Shown one piece after another: positions 45,356 through 54,561 of a stretch of 64,000 nucleotides of DNA. The notes beneath the pieces were generated by a model. That model saw only the letters and a list, made by a program, of their open reading frames with translations, had not been told where the DNA came from and made no database searches. Origin of the DNA: QHXW01 sp963847515 (GTDB lineage: Bacteria > Acidobacteriota > Terriglobia > Bryobacterales > Bryobacteraceae); contig CAWKAA010000001.1 of the NCBI GenBank assembly GCA_963847515.1, positions 1,116,001 to 1,180,000 of the forward strand. Direction: 5' to 3'. The position numbers and the translations under genes were made by a program. How positions within the stretch are numbered: the first letter of the stretch is position 1; every line of letters starts with the position of its first letter.

Positions 45356-45974
45356 CTGACCAACGTTTTCATCATTTCCGCGCCCTCGGGATCGGGTAAG
45401 TCCACACTGGTCGCCAGGCTCCTGGCAGAGGTGCCCGGACTGAAATTCTCGGTTTCCTACACCACGCGCGCCCCGCGTGGGCACGAACGCAGCGGAGAAA
45501 ACTATCATTTCATCTCGCGGCTCGGAATTTGAACAGCGGATTGCGCGTGGCGAGTTCCTGGAGCATGCCGACGTGTTCGGCAATTATTACGGTACCCACC
45601 GGGGCACGCTCGAGAGGCCGCATGCGCGAGGGTAAGGACCTGGTACTCGACATTGACGTCCAAGGTGCGGGACAATTGAAGAGATAAGCTTCCCGAAGCC
45701 GTCACTATCTTCGTCCTGGCGCCATCACGCGAAATCCTAGAGCAGCGGCTCCGGGCACGCGGCGAAGATTCGGATGCGGTGATCGCGCGGCGGCTGCGCG
45801 ATGCCGCGCGGGAAATCCGGAATTACTGCTTATACGATTATGTGGTGATCAACAACGATTTGAACGAGTCGGCGGAAACTCTGGCAGCCATAGTGCGGGC
45901 CGAGCGAGTCCGACGTACGAGGATGGAGGACCAGATCCGTCCGATCCTGGCTACATTTCAGATTGAATTTTTGA
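45356..45974 (+). pseudogene. gmk: guanylate kinase, several frameshifts
   Basis: The N-terminus reads TNVFIISAPSGSGKSTLVAR from an apparent CTG at 45356, five bases after the yicC stop; the P-loop is perfect. FSVSYTTRAPRGHERSGENY with YHFISR is the GMP-binding region, then the frame slips near 45527, 45615 and 45685. Segments EFEQRIARGEFLEHADVFGN, YYGTH, VLDIDVQGAGQL, LPEAVTIFVLAPS and RNYCLYDYVVINNDL are each clear. The end near 45974 is approximate. The enzyme makes GDP from GMP and is essential, so its loss is improbable. I treat the shifts as likely sequence errors. Confidence 0.75.
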
Positions 45975-45984
45975 GAGGTATTCT

Positions 45985-46238
45985 ATGGCCGAGCACAGTC
46001 CGAAGAACAACGCGCACTGCACCATCCCGGACGATCCGGAACAGAGCACTTACCGATTCATCATCGTCGCCGCAAAACGCGCGCGGCAACTGCAAGGTGG
46101 TGCACGGCCCGTTCTGCCCACGTCGTCCAAGAAGCCGACAGTGATCGCGGCATGGAAGAGGTCCGCCGCGGCCTGGTGAAGTACGAGATCCCGGGAGTGA
46201 CGCCTCCGCTCGAAGAACCGGCGCCCGACGCCATCTAA
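45985..46238 (+). pseudogene. rpoZ: RNA polymerase omega subunit, one frameshift
   Basis: ATG 45985 starts MAEHSPKNNAHCTIPDDPEQ, continues STYRFIIVAAKRARQLQGGA and RPVLPTSSKKPTVIA, then a one-base shift near 46152 is needed to reach MEEVRRGLVKYEIPG and a TAA at 46236. The MxFRxVxxAxxRAxQLxxG-like pattern and the gmk-rpoZ-coaBC order identify omega, which helps beta-prime fold in RNA polymerase. Length is near 83 residues, normal for this phylum. Confidence 0.7.
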
Positions 46239-47490
46239 GTGAACGCGGGACCCCAAGACGCCGCCACGTCCAGGCCGCAGAGGTCGTGCTGGGGGTGGCT
46301 GGCGGCATCGCGGCGTACAAAGCGGCGGAGCTGTGCCGTGCGCTCATCCAGCGGGGATTCGCCGTTCAGGTAGTGATGACGGCAGCGCGCCGAAAAATTC
46401 ATCGCCCCGCTGACTTTTGCGTCGCTCACCGGGCAAGAAAGTGATCACCGGCCTCTTCTCTTCGTCGAACTCTGAGGACACGCTTTCCAGCGCCGTGGAG
46501 CACATCGGCGTAGCGCAGGAGAACGATCTGCTGGTGGTGGCGCCGGCTACAGCAGATCTTCTCGCCAAGTTCGCTCACGGCCTGGCGGACGATTTTCTCA
46601 CCACAATGTACCTGGCCTTCACCGGCCCCGTGGTTCTGGCGCCGGCCATGAACACCAACATGTGGCTGCACGCGGCCACGCAGGCGAATCTGGAGATCTT
46701 GCGCGGACGCCGGCACAGAATCGTGGAACCCGGACGACGGATTTCTGGCGTGCGGCATGGTGGGACCCGGGCGGCTGGCCGATCCCGAGATCATCGCCGA
46801 AGCCGTCGCAGCGGAGCTGAACCGTCGCCGCGATCTGGAAGGTGAAACCGTTCTGATTACTGCCGGTCCCACGCAGGAGCCGCTCGATCCGGTGCGATTC
46901 ATTTCCAACCGGTCCAGCGGCAAAATGGGATATGCGCTGGCAGCAGCCGCTGCTGATCGAGGCGCCCGTGTGATTCTCGTTTCCGGCCCCGTGCAGTTGG
47001 CCGCCCCGCGCGGCGTCAGGGTAGTTCCGGTTCGCACGGCAAATGAGATGCGCGACCCAGGTCTTCGAACATCTGGACTCCGCCACCATCGTGATCAAAG
47101 CCGCGGCGGTGGCGGATTTTCATCTAACCACGGTGCCGCAACAGAAAATCAAGAAGACGTCCGCTCGGCTTTCGCTCGAGCTGGATCCTACGCCCGATAT
47201 CCTGGCCGAGCTGGGACGCAAAAAGAGCGGACCGGCTACTTGATTGGATTCGCCGCCGAGACCGAGAACCTGGAACGCGAAGCGCGCCGCAAGCTCGAAA
47301 CCAAGAATTGCGACATGATCGTGGCCAATCTGGTGGGCGGCGACGATACCGGCTTCGAATCCGATCAGAACGAAGTGGCTCTGGCTCTGCGGACCGGCGA
47401 ATTCCTCAAATTGCCCCGCGCCTCGAAGCGGGAGTTGGCCGACGAGATCCTCGACCAGGCTCTGCGACTCGGCAGCGCGCTTGGCTCGAA
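46239..47490 (+). pseudogene. coaBC: phosphopantothenoylcysteine synthetase/decarboxylase (Dfp), several frameshifts
   Basis: The CoaC part reads VLGVAGGIAAYKAAELCRAL, then after a shift ARKFIAPLTFASLTG, VEHIGVAQENDLLVVAPATA, GPVVLAPAMNTNMW and ACGMVGPGRLADP (active-site Cys region). The CoaB part follows with ETVLITAGPTQEPLDPVRFI, SNRSSGKMGYALA and KAAAVADFHL, then LIGFAAETENLEREARRKLE, MIVANLVGG and LPRASKRELADEILDQAL. Frame changes are needed near 46395, 46725, 47050 and 47235 at least. The start (GTG 46239) and end are approximate. The enzyme makes 4'-phosphopantetheine for coenzyme A and is essential. Confidence 0.78.
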
Positions 47491-47497
47491 CATGCGC

Positions 47498-48202
47498 ATG
47501 GACGCTGAGAAACTGCGCGCAGTACCTGGCGTTTTATCAGGACCTGGGATTCACCTCGCTATACAAGCGCACCGCGCAGCCAGCAGAAGCGACCGTTCTA
47601 TCCGTGCTTCCGTCCCTGGCGCCTGACGGCGACACACTCGAAAAGATCCGCGAAGACATCGGAGATTGCAAGCGCTGCCGCTTGCACGCAGGGCAGACAC
47701 AGATCGTTTTCGGCTCGGGAAGTGCGCACGCGCAGACTGGTGTTCGTCGGCGAAGGTCCGGGGGCGGATGAGGACATGCAGGGCCTTCCATTCGTCGGCC
47801 GCGCCGGCCAGTTACTCACGCAAATGATCGAAGGCACGGCCAAGCGGGAAGGCATTCCGCTCGAGCGCAAGGACGTATACATCTGCAACGTGGTGAAGTG
47901 CCGGCCGCCCGAGAACCGCACGCCCGAGCCCGACGAGATGGAGATCTGCGGCCAGTTCCTGTTCCGGCAGTTGACTGACGATTCGACCGAAAGCTATCTG
48001 CGCGCTCGGCGCAACGGCGGCGCGCGCTCTACTGGGCCGCAAGGAAGGCGTCACACGCATGCGCGGGAACTGGTTCAAGTGGCGCGATATCCCGCTGATG
48101 GTGACCTATCACCCCTCCTACCTGCTGCGCGCGTACAATCAGGACGCAAAACGCGAGGCGTGGGAAGATCTGAAGAAGGCCCTGCACTTCGTATACGACT
48201 GA
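47498..48202 (+). pseudogene. uracil-DNA glycosylase family 4 (iron-sulfur type), frameshifted
   Basis: MDAEKLRA starts near 47498, then after a shift YLAFYQDLGFTSLYK leads into IGDCKRCRLHAGQTQIVFGS, the first cysteines of the 4Fe-4S site. Another shift precedes RLVFVGEGPGADEDMQGLPF with VGRAGQLL, the uracil pocket of family 4 enzymes. VYICNVVKCRPPENRTPEPD follows, then a damaged stretch (expected ALGATAARALLG) and NWFKWRDIPLMVTYHPSYLL to the TGA at 48200. Four indels or fewer would restore it. It removes uracil from DNA. Confidence 0.75.
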
Positions 48203-48205
48203 GCG

Positions 48206-49051
48206 TTACGAAGCCGCCATCGCCCGCACCTCTGCCAAAGTCGTCATCGGGTCTTTCGAAGGCATATACTCCATCGCCACAAAGTCCCGGAATCCCGTTT
48301 CGCGGATCGCGCGGAAAACGTTCGTGTAATTGATCTCACCGGTGCCAGGTTCGTGCCGGCCCGGCACATCGCCCACGTGAAAATGGCCGATCGAGGTAAT
48401 GTTTTTGCGGATCGTTTCGATCAGGTTCCCGTCCATGATCTGCACGTGATAAATATCGAAGAGGATTTTTACGTTGGGACTCGCTACCTCCCGCATGATC
48501 TCGAAAGCCTCGGGCGTGTGGTCTAAATAATAGCCCCGGTGATTCACTAATGTGTTGAGAGGTTCGACGATCAGCGTGACGCCGTGCGGCGCCACCACAT
48601 CGTGCGCGCGCTTGAGCCCTTCGACGATGCTCTTGTGCTGCGCTTCCCGTGGAACGCCCGGCAGCTCGTTGCCGGTCAGCGTCACCAGGCGCGTGGTCTC
48701 GAACCGCTTGGCCGCTTCGGTCGAGGCTCGGATCTCGGCCAGAAAAGCTTCGCGGTCCGCAGGGTCAACCAGGGTCATTCCCTTGGGATTCACGGCGCGG
48801 TTCCCTACAAGGCAGGCGCATTCGATCCCCAGCTTGTTTTTCAATTTCGTGATAGCGGCGGCATCCTGCGCGCGCCATTCGCCGAACTCGAATCCCTGAT
48901 AGCCGGCCTCTGCGACCTTCTGCATCGTCTGCGGAAGATCCATGCCGTGGAAGATCGGCTCTACGCGTACGGACAGCCTTAATCCAGTTGCTTTCGCGGC
49001 TTGCGCCAGGCCCGCGAGCGCTGGAAGTTGCAGCAGGGTTCTCCGGTGCAT
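48206..49051 (-). CDS. hydroxypyruvate isomerase-like TIM-barrel protein, exported
   Basis: This 281-residue protein begins with a short Tat-like or Sec-like leader (MHRRTLLQLPALAGLAQA). The barrel shows LRLSVRVEPIFHGMDLPQTM, YQGFEFGEWR, LIVEPLNTLVNHRGYYL (metal-binding Glu), ILFDIYHVQIMDG and HFHVGDVPGRHEPGTGEINY, the xylose-isomerase-like TIM-barrel pattern closest to hydroxypyruvate isomerase (Hyi). The substrate could be another keto-sugar or tartronate-type acid. It is divergent from the metallo-beta-lactamase-fold gene. Confidence 0.85.
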   Translation of the reverse strand: MHRRTLLQLPALAGLAQAAKATGLRLSVRVEPIFHGMDLPQTMQKVAEAGYQGFEFGEWRAQDAAAITKLKNKLGIECACLVGNRAVNPKGMTLVDPADREAFLAEIRASTEAAKRFETTRLVTLTGNELPGVPREAQHKSIVEGLKRAHDVVAPHGVTLIVEPLNTLVNHRGYYLDHTPEAFEIMREVASPNVKILFDIYHVQIMDGNLIETIRKNITSIGHFHVGDVPGRHEPGTGEINYTNVFRAIRETGFRDFVAMEYMPSKDPMTTLAEVRAMAAS

Positions 49052-49075
49052 GGGAGCAAGAATACCACCAGCGCT

Positions 49076-50077
49076 GTGCTAGCATCGGGCTTGACCCCGG
49101 AAACGCCACTTGTAGATGCGCCTCGTGAAGTGCTTCCGGGTGTGCAACGTATCCAGTTGCCGCTTCCGCTCCTTCTCGGCCGGATCAACGTTTACCTTGT
49201 GCAGCTGGCCGAGGGTTACCTGCTGATCGACTGCGGCATGAATACCGAGCCCTGCTTTCAAGCGCTTTCGCGTGCCGTCGACGCCGCGGGAATCCGCTGG
49301 CAGGAGATTCGCGAAATCCTCCTGACGCACATCCATCCCGATCACATGGGACTGGCGCATCGCGCATTGCAATTGACCGGAGCGCGCCTCTGGTTGCACG
49401 AGCACGATGCCGAGTTCCTCGGAAGACTAACTCAATTCGAGCAATACCAGACCTGGGCGGAAGGGGTGCTACGGCGGGCAGGCGTAACCACTGAGCTCAT
49501 CGCGCAGATTCGCCCTGTATCCGAAGACATTCGCAAGAGCTTCCACAAGCTAGAGCCCGATCGCGTTCTGCGGGGGGGCGAGAAGATCTCGTCTTCTGCC
49601 GGAGAACTCGAAGTGATCTGGACGCCGGGCCATTCGCCGGGCCATGTGTGCCTCTATGGCCGCGAGCGGCGTGTGCTTTTTTCCGGTGACCAGATGCTGG
49701 AAGATATCTCGCCGAATATCGGCTGGCACGAGGATCGCGATCCGCTGGGTGAATTCCTGGCCTCATTGGATGAGCTGGCGAGCCTGGATATCGAGCTGAT
49801 TCTGCCCTCGCACGGCGCGCCGTTTTCAGGACACCGTAACTGGATCCGCAAGACTATCGAGCATCACGCCGATCGCTGCGCCCGCATACTAAGGTTGCTC
49901 AGCGGCGAACCGAAGTGTGCGGCCGAGTTGGCAAATCAACTTTGGGAACGTCCATTTACACCGTTCCACTACCGCTTTGCGGTCTTCGAAGTCCTGGCAC
50001 ACCTGGAATACCTGGAGCGGCAGGGGAAAGTCGCGCAACAAGCGCGCGACGGCATCCAGCACTGGCGCCTGCGGTAA
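49076..50077 (+). CDS. metallo-beta-lactamase-fold hydrolase with C-terminal helical domain
   Basis: From GTG 49076 the protein has about 333 residues; earlier starts overlap the isomerase gene. The zinc site is complete: THIHPDHMGLA, then GHSPGHVCLYG, SGDQMLEDISPNIG and PSHGAPFSGH. The C-terminal 80 residues (HRNWIRKTIEHHADR, LAHLEYLERQGKVAQQ) resemble the winged-helix tail seen in LACTB2-like and RNase-like MBL proteins. Such proteins hydrolyse thioesters, lactones or nucleic acids; the substrate is open. The next gene starts eleven bases after the stop. Confidence 0.85.
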   Translation: MLASGLTPETPLVDAPREVLPGVQRIQLPLPLLLGRINVYLVQLAEGYLLIDCGMNTEPCFQALSRAVDAAGIRWQEIREILLTHIHPDHMGLAHRALQLTGARLWLHEHDAEFLGRLTQFEQYQTWAEGVLRRAGVTTELIAQIRPVSEDIRKSFHKLEPDRVLRGGEKISSSAGELEVIWTPGHSPGHVCLYGRERRVLFSGDQMLEDISPNIGWHEDRDPLGEFLASLDELASLDIELILPSHGAPFSGHRNWIRKTIEHHADRCARILRLLSGEPKCAAELANQLWERPFTPFHYRFAVFEVLAHLEYLERQGKVAQQARDGIQHWRLR

Positions 50078-50088
50078 ACTATGGCTGA

Positions 50089-51024
50089 ATGAAATCACTC
50101 TGCCTTGTTCTGGCCCTTGCGCTCGGGCTTCTGCCTGCGGCATCCAAAAAGGAGGGCGCCTCGCCGTTTGCAGGCCGGTGGGACCTTACCATTAAGACGC
50201 CCAAGGACACGTATCCCTCATGGATGGAGTTCACCGAAAAGAGCGGCGGCGTTCAAGTCAGAATCGTCGGACGCGTGGCCAGCGTACACCCGGCAACTGA
50301 TGTCAAACTCGAGGGCACTCACATGTCCTTTGCGACAACCGAGTGGTTCGAGAAGGACATCAATGTTGGCTGGGAGATTAGCGTCGCCGACGGCAAACTA
50401 ACTGGGCATCAAAAGCGCGCGGATGGCGTAGAAGGCCAATTGACCGGAGTGCCCGCCCCCGCTCTGAGACGCAAGGCCCCGGCGGCGTGGACCAATCCGG
50501 AACCGTTGTTCACTGGGAAGGACCTCACCGGTTGGGAGCCCGACAATCCTTCGGAGAATCACTGGAAAGCGGAAAACGGAGAACTGGTGAATGAGAGCGC
50601 CGGCGCAAACATCCGCACCACCAGGAAGTTCGAGGATTTCAAGCTGCACATCGAATATAACTGTCCGAACGACGGAAACAGCGGAGTCTATCTACGCGGG
50701 CGCTACGAAATCCAGGTCGAGTACGAGAAGCCGGGCACAGACGACAAGTTTCACGGCATGGGGTCAATCTACGGATTCATCGCTCCGGCAGTTGAAGTGT
50801 CTCGACGCCCCGGCGAGTGGGAGACCTACGACGTCACTTTCGTCGGTCGCAACGTCACCGTAGTGCGCGACGGCGTCACCACCATCGACAATCAGGAAAT
50901 CCCGGGCATCACTGGGGGCGCGCTGAACAGTAACGAGGCTCAACCGGGCCCGTTATATATTCAGGGTGATCACACCGGCGGTATGAAATACCGGAACATC
51001 ACGATCTCCGTTCCGCAACGCTGA
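50089..51024 (+). CDS. DUF1080 (3-keto-disaccharide hydrolase-like) exported protein
   Basis: This 311-residue protein has a signal peptide (CLVLALALGLLPAASKK). The first half (FAGRWDLTIKTP, MEFTEKSGGVQVRIVGRV) looks like a small beta-barrel. The second half is a complete DUF1080 concanavalin-like domain: LFTGKDLTGWEPDN, WKAENGELVNESAGANI, FKLHIEYNCPNDGNSGVYLR, GRYEIQVEYEK, and a closing PLYIQGDHTGGMKYRNITI. DUF1080 proteins have been linked to hydrolysis of 3-keto-glycosides made by Gfo/Idh-type oxidoreductases, and a Tat-exported member of that family lies at 27578. Confidence 0.85.
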   Translation: MKSLCLVLALALGLLPAASKKEGASPFAGRWDLTIKTPKDTYPSWMEFTEKSGGVQVRIVGRVASVHPATDVKLEGTHMSFATTEWFEKDINVGWEISVADGKLTGHQKRADGVEGQLTGVPAPALRRKAPAAWTNPEPLFTGKDLTGWEPDNPSENHWKAENGELVNESAGANIRTTRKFEDFKLHIEYNCPNDGNSGVYLRGRYEIQVEYEKPGTDDKFHGMGSIYGFIAPAVEVSRRPGEWETYDVTFVGRNVTVVRDGVTTIDNQEIPGITGGALNSNEAQPGPLYIQGDHTGGMKYRNITISVPQR

Positions 51025-51037
51025 TCGGCTCGCGGTG

Positions 51038-51604
51038 TTACGCCTGCTTCGCCAGTTCTAGCTCCAGGTGGATGCTCACCTCGTCGCCCACCAGCACGCC
51101 GCCGGTTTCGAGACCCACGTTCCACACCAATCCGAAATCCTTCCGGTTGATTTTCGTCGTTGCTGAGGCGCCGATCTTGATGTTGCCCCAGGGGTCTTTG
51201 GTCTCCGTCGTCGGACCTTCCACCTTAAGAGTCACTTCCTTTGTTACGCCGTGTATCGTCAAATTTCCGGTTACCTTCCATTCGCCCTCGCCGGACGGCG
51301 TGATTTTCGTCGATACGAATGTGATCTTGGGAAATTTCTCGACATCGAGAAAATCCGCGCTCTTCAAGTGGGCATCCCGCTGCGGGTCCCGCGTGGCAAT
51401 GGTAGTCGCGTCGATAACGGCTTCGATCTTCGAATTGGCTGGGTTCGTAGGATTGTAAACTACCGTTCCGGAAACACCGGAAAACTCGCCTCGTACATTT
51501 GAGACCATCAGATGGCGCACTTTAAAGTCGACGGTCGTGTGGGCTGGATCGATCGTGTAAGTGATGGGCGCGGTTGCTGCCCCGGATGATGCGGTCTGCG
51601 GCAT
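51038..51604 (-). CDS. YceI-family lipocalin-like protein
   Basis: This 188-residue protein has the YceI pattern: YTIDPAHTTVDFKVRHLMVS, NVRGEFSGVSGTVVYNP, RDAHLKSADFLDVEKFP, ITFVSTKI, LTIHGVTKEVTLKV and INRKDFGLVWN. The fold is a beta-barrel that binds isoprenoid or fatty-acid chains. No signal peptide is present, unlike E. coli YceI, so it is probably cytoplasmic. It is divergent from the cysteine-cluster gene at 51638. Confidence 0.9.
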   Translation of the reverse strand: MPQTASSGAATAPITYTIDPAHTTVDFKVRHLMVSNVRGEFSGVSGTVVYNPTNPANSKIEAVIDATTIATRDPQRDAHLKSADFLDVEKFPKITFVSTKITPSGEGEWKVTGNLTIHGVTKEVTLKVEGPTTETKDPWGNIKIGASATTKINRKDFGLVWNVGLETGGVLVGDEVSIHLELELAKQA

Positions 51605-51637
51605 TCTTCAATTCACCTCGCTACAAGATTTCAACAC

Positions 51638-52342
51638 GTGATTTTTCATCTGACGCTTCGCTGCCACGAAACGATGCAATATTTCGTGCGGTATCCTGCA
51701 AAAGTGGAGGTTTCCGCACGCATCAATTCCGGCGACGCCAAGTTGATCCAAATCGTGGACGCTGCCCTGGTGGCAGCCGCCCAAAAGAGCGGACCCTGGC
51801 TGGTCTGCCGGCTGGGCTGCACACAATGCTGCATGGGACCATTTGCCATCACGCAGCTCGACGCACACCGGCTGCAGCGTGGGCTTGCGGAACTTGAATC
51901 GAACGATTCAGCGCGGGCGGCGCGCGTTCGCGAGCGAGCGCGAGAAGCAGTCGAACGGATATCACGGGATTTTCCTGGGGATCCAGTAACGGGCGTGTTG
52001 ACTGAAGACGAGTTCCCCGACTCGATGGATGATGTTCCCTGCCCAGCTCTCGATCCGGAAACCGGCGGCTGCGACCTCTATGCGGCGCGCCCCATAACGT
52101 GCCGCACGTTCGGCCCTCCGGTGCGCTGCGGCTCGGATTCCGTGGGCGTTTGTGAATTGTGTTTCCAGGGCGCCAGTGACGCAGAAATTGCCGCCTGCGA
52201 GGTCGAGAGCGATCCGGAGGGGGTGGAGTACCGGCTTCTCGAAGAGTTGGAACAGTTGACGGGCATGCGTGGCCAAACCATCGTGGCCTTCGCTCTGCTT
52301 CCCGAGGCGCCTGCAACCTTCGCGCGGCGCGGAACATCATAG
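51638..52342 (+). CDS. YkgJ-type cysteine-cluster protein
   Basis: This 234-residue protein has CRLGCTQCCMGPFAIT near residue 57, then CPALDPETGGCDLYAARPIT and CRTFGPPVRC, the CxxCxxxxC and CxxxxxxxCxxYxxRPxxCR pattern of the YkgJ family, thought to hold zinc or an iron-sulfur cluster. The role of these proteins is unknown; some are encoded near FliB-like methylases. The start could also be ATG 51674, which is nearer the conserved part. The DsbA-like gene starts five bases after its stop. Confidence 0.82.
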   Translation: MIFHLTLRCHETMQYFVRYPAKVEVSARINSGDAKLIQIVDAALVAAAQKSGPWLVCRLGCTQCCMGPFAITQLDAHRLQRGLAELESNDSARAARVRERAREAVERISRDFPGDPVTGVLTEDEFPDSMDDVPCPALDPETGGCDLYAARPITCRTFGPPVRCGSDSVGVCELCFQGASDAEIAACEVESDPEGVEYRLLEELEQLTGMRGQTIVAFALLPEAPATFARRGTS

Positions 52343-52346
52343 GACC

Positions 52347-53021
52347 ATGGCAGTCACGGCTACAGCTTCACCCATTGGGGTGGTCTCGGACGTCGTATGT
52401 CCCTGGTGCTTTATCGGCAAGCGGCGGCTTGAGAAGGCATTGGCGCTGGCCGGTCGAAAGGGCGAACACGTTCACTGGAAGGCCTTCGAACTGAATCCCC
52501 AGTCTCCCAAAGAGGGCATGGACCGGCAGGCGTACCGCGCCCGGAAGTTCGGCAGCGCGGCCTACGCCAAGGAACTCGAAGCGCGCGTGATTGAGGCTGG
52601 GGCGGAAGAAGGAATCGAGTTTCGCTTCGAGCGGATCGAGCGCGTTCCCAACACTCTCGATGCGCACCGCCTGATCTGGTTGGCCGGCCGTGAGGGCGAG
52701 CAGGATGCGATCGTTGAGAACCTGTTCCGAGCCTATTTCATCGACGGCCAGGACGTTGGGAACCGCGACGTGCTCAGGAGAATTGCGGTGGCAAGCGGAC
52801 TGGATTCCACAAAGGCCGATGGCCTGCTGAACAGTGATTTGGGAGAGCGCGAGGTTCGCGACGAAGAGCGCGAGGCCCATGCGCGCGGCGTGAGCGGCGT
52901 ACCCACTTTCTTTGTGAAGGGCTTACCGGTCATGTCGGGAGCGCAAAAGCCGGAGCTATTGGCATCGGCGTTCGGACCTGCACTCGGGCAGTGTTCGCTC
53001 GATGACGGCGCTTGCGCCTAA
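52347..53021 (+). CDS. DsbA-family oxidoreductase, FrnE-like
   Basis: ATG 52347 gives 224 residues, with the thioredoxin-type active site at DVVCPWCFIGKRRLEKA (CPWC). The helical insertion and VPNTLDAHRLIWLAGREG match FrnE and 2-hydroxychromene-2-carboxylate isomerase relatives; GVSGVPTFFVKG holds the cis-proline. It lacks a signal peptide, as FrnE does. It likely acts in cytosolic thiol exchange. It may be an operon partner of the YkgJ-type gene. Confidence 0.87.
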   Translation: MAVTATASPIGVVSDVVCPWCFIGKRRLEKALALAGRKGEHVHWKAFELNPQSPKEGMDRQAYRARKFGSAAYAKELEARVIEAGAEEGIEFRFERIERVPNTLDAHRLIWLAGREGEQDAIVENLFRAYFIDGQDVGNRDVLRRIAVASGLDSTKADGLLNSDLGEREVRDEEREAHARGVSGVPTFFVKGLPVMSGAQKPELLASAFGPALGQCSLDDGACA

Positions 53022-53300
53022 TGCAACCGGCGGATCTTGATATTTCGAAACCATGCATCATTGCCGTGGTTCTGAAGCGAGATGGGGCAGCTCTTTTTAG
53101 GCTGCTTCGCCAGCAGTTCGTAAACGTGAGGAGCCATGCCCCAGCGCGTTTGAATGCCACTCATGGCATCGGCTGAGTCCAAGGAGGAATCCACAACCTT
53201 TACGCCGTTCATCCAGGCCCGCCCAATTGCGCGCGCACCTGGATTATACACACGGGGACGCTGTCGGACGCCTGGCCGTGCCCGCTTGATGCCACGCAGG
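53021..53300 (-). pseudogene. C-terminal remnant of a DUF1080 protein
   Basis: Reading leftward, RAWMNGVKVVDSSLDSADAM, then KKSCPISLQNHGNDAWFRNI and KIRRLH match the end of a DUF1080 domain, where a PIxLQxHGxxVxFRNIxVR strand closes the sandwich. The matching N-terminal half is absent: upstream DNA to about 53400 gives no more of the family. Its stop overlaps the DsbA-like gene's stop. It is a fragment of a gene like that at 50089. Confidence 0.65.
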
Positions 53301-53456
53301 GCGCGAGCGGGCGCTCCGTCATGTGACAGACGCGCCGCTCTTTGAAGCGAGTACGCAGGTACATCCCCGCGGCACCCTCTTTAAAGAAAATGCGGCGGCC
53401 CGGAGCGGTCTATTTTTTAAGGCAGAAAGCGGGCTATGCTGGTGGAGGGCTCGACT

Positions 53457-53708
53457 ATGAGTAACGCCACTATTCCATCGTACATGGAGATCATCGATTT
53501 CATCGCTGCCGGCACCACGCCGCAAACCATTGTCGACTATCGCCCCTCGCTCGAAGCCCAGCAGCGCGTTGCCGAATTAATTGCGCGGGAGAAAGAAGGC
53601 GGTCTGTCGCCCGAGGAACAATCAGAGCTGGATCATTTCATCGATTTGGAACACATCCTTCGGATGGCCAAAGGGCGCGCGCGACAGATCCTGATCAGTG
53701 GCTCGTGA
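53457..53708 (+). CDS. small conserved protein paired with HNH nuclease
   Basis: ATG 53457 has GGAGGG seven bases upstream and yields 83 residues (MSNATIPSYMEIIDFIAAGT); an ATG at 53436 is less likely. The protein is helical, with QQRVAELIAREKEGGLSPEE and LDHFIDLEHILRMAKGRAR, like small proteins that precede HNH genes in many bacteria. It may be an inhibitor or regulator of the nuclease, but I know no experimental role. Its TGA overlaps the next gene by eleven bases. Confidence 0.7.
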   Translation: MSNATIPSYMEIIDFIAAGTTPQTIVDYRPSLEAQQRVAELIAREKEGGLSPEEQSELDHFIDLEHILRMAKGRARQILISGS

Positions 53709-54111
53709 TATCGATGAGTCGGCGCGCCTTCTAGTCATAGAACGAGCCCGTCGACGGTGCGAATACTGCCTGGTGCATGAGGACAACGCCGGCTTTCCTC
53801 ACCAAATCGATCACGTCATTAGCCGCAAGCACGGCGGCTCCTCTGGTATCGGCAATTTAGCCTACGCCTGCATCCTCTGCAATCGTTACAAAGGTACGGA
53901 TATCGCGTCGATCGATCATTCCGGCCGTCCGATCCGGCTGTTCGATCCCAGGCGCGACTCATGGGACGAGCACTTCAAGCTGGACGGGCCGATCATCCAA
54001 CCCTTAACGCCGGTCGGAGAGGTGACCGCGCGCATGCTGCAGCTGAATGCAGCCGAGCGCGTCATGGAGCGCCGCCTGTTCCAGGCACTGGGTTCCTACC
54101 GAAAGATATGA
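53698..54111 (+). CDS. HNH endonuclease
   Basis: GTG 53698 gives 137 residues. RRRCEYCLVHEDNAGFPHQI followed by DHVISRKHGG is the HNH core (Cys-x-x-Cys, then His-Asp-His), and YACILCNRYKGTDI supplies the second zinc pair and the Asn. The C-terminus (LFDPRRDSWDEHF) is typical of small stand-alone HNH proteins of unknown target. It is translationally coupled to the small gene before it. Confidence 0.85.
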   Translation: MARDIDESARLLVIERARRRCEYCLVHEDNAGFPHQIDHVISRKHGGSSGIGNLAYACILCNRYKGTDIASIDHSGRPIRLFDPRRDSWDEHFKLDGPIIQPLTPVGEVTARMLQLNAAERVMERRLFQALGSYRKI

Positions 54112-54561
54112 CTCAGCCGCTCAATGGACCGCGGCTCCCCAAAAATGGGCGCGATTGAGCCTTTTGGTTCACCCTCAACCTACCGTAAAGGTACTGGCAA
54201 AGGAGCACATTCGCAGCCGTGCGCCTTCTGCCGAGATGAAAGAACTGGCCCCGCTGCAGCGAGAATCTGCGGGCGCTAGCGAGTCTCTTCCATCCTTGGC
54301 GATCAAATGCGAGCCCCAAACAATCTCCGTTTTGCGATGTATCGACGGCATACAGTCAGCACATACTGCCTTTGGCGAAGAACCGGTTTCATTTGGCGAG
54401 TCCGGATTTGCCAGATGACCACCAGTCAGTCTGTATGGAAAACCAAGGCTCCCGCTGACGTCCAGTTTGGTGTATTGCATCCATGATGCCGCGGCCCTGC
54501 GATTCGGCGCAAACCGCCGATCGTCCTCGATATGCTCAAGTGCTTGTGTGAAGTGAGTAGG
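54112..54561. other. 450-bp region without recognisable genes
   Basis: Between the HNH gene and the broken tRNA no reading frame shows a family-like composition, start signal or plausible length. I see no repeat, hairpin or remnant that I can name. It marks the beginning of the mosaic part of the window. Confidence 0.5.

Noticed and set aside
47498..48202. CoaBC-UDG natural fusion
   Set aside because: The two read through in one frame only because of local indels; the stop expected between them is lost in a region full of frame errors.
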